A stretch of DNA of 13,100 nt, taken from contig JBPCRW010000196.1 of assembly GCA_050996405.1 (NCBI GenBank), positions 1 to 13,100 on the forward strand, given 5' to 3'. A model generated the notes under the pieces. The model was not told the DNA's origin. It did not search any database and saw nothing but the letters and a program-made list of their open reading frames with translations. Both the position numbers and the translations under genes were made by a program. Of the stretch, positions 11,143-13,100 are shown piece by piece (the first letter of the stretch is position 1; the number at the start of each line of letters is the position of its first letter). Source of the DNA: JBPCRW01 sp050996405. GTDB lineage: Bacteria > Acidobacteriota > Blastocatellia > Pyrinomonadales > Pyrinomonadaceae.

Positions 11143-13100
11143 AAAAGCGTTTTCCGCGCCGTTTCGATTAAATTTTCCGCATTGGCGACGACGCGCAAAA
11201 TTCCGTTCGGCGAAAAATTCGAGTTTTCGTTTTCCGATAAAAACCGCATCAGCTTTTCAGGTGCGACCTTTGAATTTTCACCGAGTTTGACGGCGAAACC
11301 GTCGCGCGTTTTATCAACCGAAACGACGCGCGTTTGTTCGGCTGATTTCCGCAGTTTCGCGTATTCAAAAAGATTATTAACCGACGCGGGAATTTTGCCA
11401 TAACGGTCGTTGATTTCCGCGTAGATTTTATTTAATTCTTCGTCGTTTGAAACGGACGAAATGCGCTTGTATGTCCGCAGACGCTGCGAAGTTTCCGTGA
11501 TGTAATCTTTCGGAATCGAAACGTCAACGCCGAGATTTATCGAAACGCTCACTTCGTCCGCAATTTCCTCGCCTTTGAGTTCGGAAATAGTGCGTTCGAG
11601 CATTTTCGTGTATAAATCAAAACCCAGCGCGTCGAGCTGCCCCGACTGCTGACCGCCCAAAATATTTCCCGCGCCGCGCAGTTCCAAATCCAAAGCCGCA
11701 ATGCGAAAACCCGCTCCCAAATCGGAAAATTCACGAATCGCGGAAAGTCTGCGCCGCGCAATCGGCGTTAATTCGAGTTCGCTTGGAATCAGCAAATAAG
11801 CGTAAGCGCGGCGGTTTGAACGCCCGACTCTGCCGCGCAGTTGATAAAGCTGCGACAAGCCGTAATTGTCGGCGCGATTGATGATAATCGTGTTAGCGCG
11901 CGGAATGTCAATGCCGTTTTCGATAATCGTCGTCGCCACTAAAACATCGTATTTGTAAGCGACAAAATCCAAAACCGCCTGCTCCATTTCCTTTTCGTTC
12001 ATCTGCCCGTGCGCGATTGTGATCCGCGCGTTCGGCACAATTTTTTTGACGTGCGCGGCGATTGACTCGATTGATTCGACGCGATTATGAATAAAGAAAA
12101 CCTGTCCATTGCGCGACATTTCGAGTTCGATTGCAGACTTAATCATTCCTTCGGAGAATTGGACGACTTGCGTGTTTATCGCCAATCTATCGCGCGGCGG
12201 CGTTTCAATCACGGACATATCGCGCATTCCCAAAAGCGACATATTCAGGGTTCTGGGAATCGGCGTCGCGCTCAAAGTCAGAACGTCAACTTTCTTTTTC
12301 AGATGCTTTAATTTTTCCTTGTGCGCGACACCGAAACGCTGTTCTTCGTCAACCACGACCAAACCTAATTTCGGCAATTTCACGTCGTTCGATAAAATTC
12401 TGTGTGTGCCGATTAAAATATCAACCACGTTTTTTTCGGCGGCTTCGACAACCGACTTTTGCTCTTTCGCCGAACGAAACCGCGAGAGCAATTCGATTTT
12501 GACGGGAAAGGCGGCAAATCGCTGTTTAAAAGTTTCAAAATGCTGATACGCGAGAACGGTCGTCGGCGTTAAAACGGCAACTTGTTTGGAATCCATGACG
12601 GCTTTAAACGCGCCGCGCATCGCCACTTCGGTTTTGCCGTAACCGACATCGCCGACAATCAATCTGGCCATCGGAACGGCGGTTTGCATATCGTCGTTTA
12701 CATCGTCAATCGCCGGCGCCTGGTCAACGGTTAAGTGATACGGAAATGCGTCTTCAAACTCTTCCTGCCACGGCGTGTCGCCGGAAAACGCAAAGCCTTC
12801 GACCATTTTCCTTTCGGCGTAAAGTTTCAAAAGCTCGTCCGCCATATCGCGCATCGCGCGCTTCGCTTTCGCCTTCGTTTTCTGCCAGCCGATTCCGCCC
12901 AAACGGTCTAAAGTCGGCGCGGCGGCTTCGCCCAAACCGTAACGCGAAACTAAATCAAGTCGCTCGACGGGAACAAAAAGTTTCGCGTTTTCCGCGTAAA
13001 TCAGCAGCATAAACTCGCGCTTTGCGCCGCCGGTTTCAATCGTCTGCAAGCTCTCGAAACGCCCGATGCCGTGGTCGACGTGAACGACGAAATCGCCCGA
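11121..13100 (-). CDS. mfd: Transcription-repair coupling factor Mfd, 5' end outside window
   Basis: The frame stays open to the window edge, so this is the C-terminal 659 residues of a protein usually about 1100-1200 long. Mfd is a DNA translocase that removes RNA polymerase stalled at lesions and recruits UvrA. Visible parts are the RNA polymerase-interacting CarD-like domain (GDFVVHVDHGIGRFES, then KLFVPVERLDLVSRY), then the translocase with Walker A GDVGYGKT (about 150-157 of the visible part), TPTTVLA, GTHRIL, the DEEQ Walker B box (about 251-254) with RFGV, SATPIPRTLNMSL, and in the second lobe TTIIENGIDIPRANT, QLRGRVGRSNRRAYAYLL and the TRG region (LGAGFRIAALDLELRGAGN, then LGGQQSGQ). 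The C-terminal D7 domain (QRLRTYKRISS, YGKIPASVNNLF) follows. All helicase motifs look intact. The extreme C-terminus (LSVNN) is encoded by the intergenic repeat. Confidence 0.97.
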   Translation of the reverse strand, partial: SGDFVVHVDHGIGRFESLQTIETGGAKREFMLLIYAENAKLFVPVERLDLVSRYGLGEAAAPTLDRLGGIGWQKTKAKAKRAMRDMADELLKLYAERKMVEGFAFSGDTPWQEEFEDAFPYHLTVDQAPAIDDVNDDMQTAVPMARLIVGDVGYGKTEVAMRGAFKAVMDSKQVAVLTPTTVLAYQHFETFKQRFAAFPVKIELLSRFRSAKEQKSVVEAAEKNVVDILIGTHRILSNDVKLPKLGLVVVDEEQRFGVAHKEKLKHLKKKVDVLTLSATPIPRTLNMSLLGMRDMSVIETPPRDRLAINTQVVQFSEGMIKSAIELEMSRNGQVFFIHNRVESIESIAAHVKKIVPNARITIAHGQMNEKEMEQAVLDFVAYKYDVLVATTIIENGIDIPRANTIIINRADNYGLSQLYQLRGRVGRSNRRAYAYLLIPSELELTPIARRRLSAIREFSDLGAGFRIAALDLELRGAGNILGGQQSGQLDALGFDLYTKMLERTISELKGEEIADEVSVSINLGVDVSIPKDYITETSQRLRTYKRISSVSNDEELNKIYAEINDRYGKIPASVNNLFEYAKLRKSAEQTRVVSVDKTRDGFAVKLGENSKVAPEKLMRFLSENENSNFSPNGILRVVANAENLIETARKTLLQLSVNN

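Noticed and set aside
1..13100. tRNA, rRNA or known riboswitch genes
   Set aside because: Reading both strands I saw no cloverleaf with a TTCGA-type T-arm and CCA-end context, no rRNA signature, and no recognisable riboswitch core. A covariance-model search would be needed to be certain.
11121..13100. Possible truncated or broken mfd
   Set aside because: The frame continues to the last base of the window with the conserved GDFVVHVDHGIGRF segment at the edge, so the missing part is only outside the window.

Overview
The window (13.1 kb) looks like chromosomal DNA of a Gram-negative, free-living bacterium of moderate GC content, most plausibly an acidobacterium of the Blastocatellia/Pyrinomonadaceae kind. 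This is an inference from the style of the genes: a membrane-anchored TolB/PD40 propeller protein, many short signal-peptide proteins, a periplasmic SurA-like chaperone, and short word-based repeats filling the gaps between genes. No ribosomal RNA or other lineage marker is present. There is no gene-free stretch longer than about 210 bases.

Left part (1-2402). The 3' part of a large PD40 propeller protein with a membrane segment at the window edge is followed 18 bases later by a 95-residue protein whose last 17 residues hold five cysteines. A rho-independent terminator closes this unit, and a palindromic repeat follows it.

Minus-strand block (2403-5155). Read right to left, it holds a secreted DUF4920 protein with its own promoter and terminator, then a DUF6883/DUF4926 gene pair, then dusB (tRNA dihydrouridine synthase), then a small secreted protein with two coiled-coil repeats. 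The DUF6883/DUF4926 pair is bracketed by two 38-base direct repeats. Both encode the first codons of dusB and they differ only by two synonymous changes. The pair therefore looks like a cassette inserted at the 5' end of dusB, with the gene start regenerated on the inner side. This is the most unusual structure in the window.

Middle (5280-8738). A small acidic protein has its own promoter. A secreted amidohydrolase lies on the minus strand. A divergent, overlapping plus-strand pair encodes a membrane-anchored TPR-like protein and a six-helix membrane protein, neither of known function. The second gene of the pair starts with a heptamer tandem repeat inside its coding sequence.

Right part (8742-13100). 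An RqcP/Hsp15-type S4 protein and a SurA/PpiC-type chaperone lie on the minus strand. A plus-strand membrane protein combines a zinc ribbon with an HExxHxxGxxE motif. The mfd gene (transcription-repair coupling factor) runs off the right edge on the minus strand.

A second theme runs through the window. Most gene junctions carry hairpins built from short tandem words, often seven bases long and different at each site (AAATCGY, TTTTCCR, CCAGAGT, CAGTGAACAATTAT). Several of these or related palindromes overlap stop codons, so they supply the last residues of DusB and Mfd.
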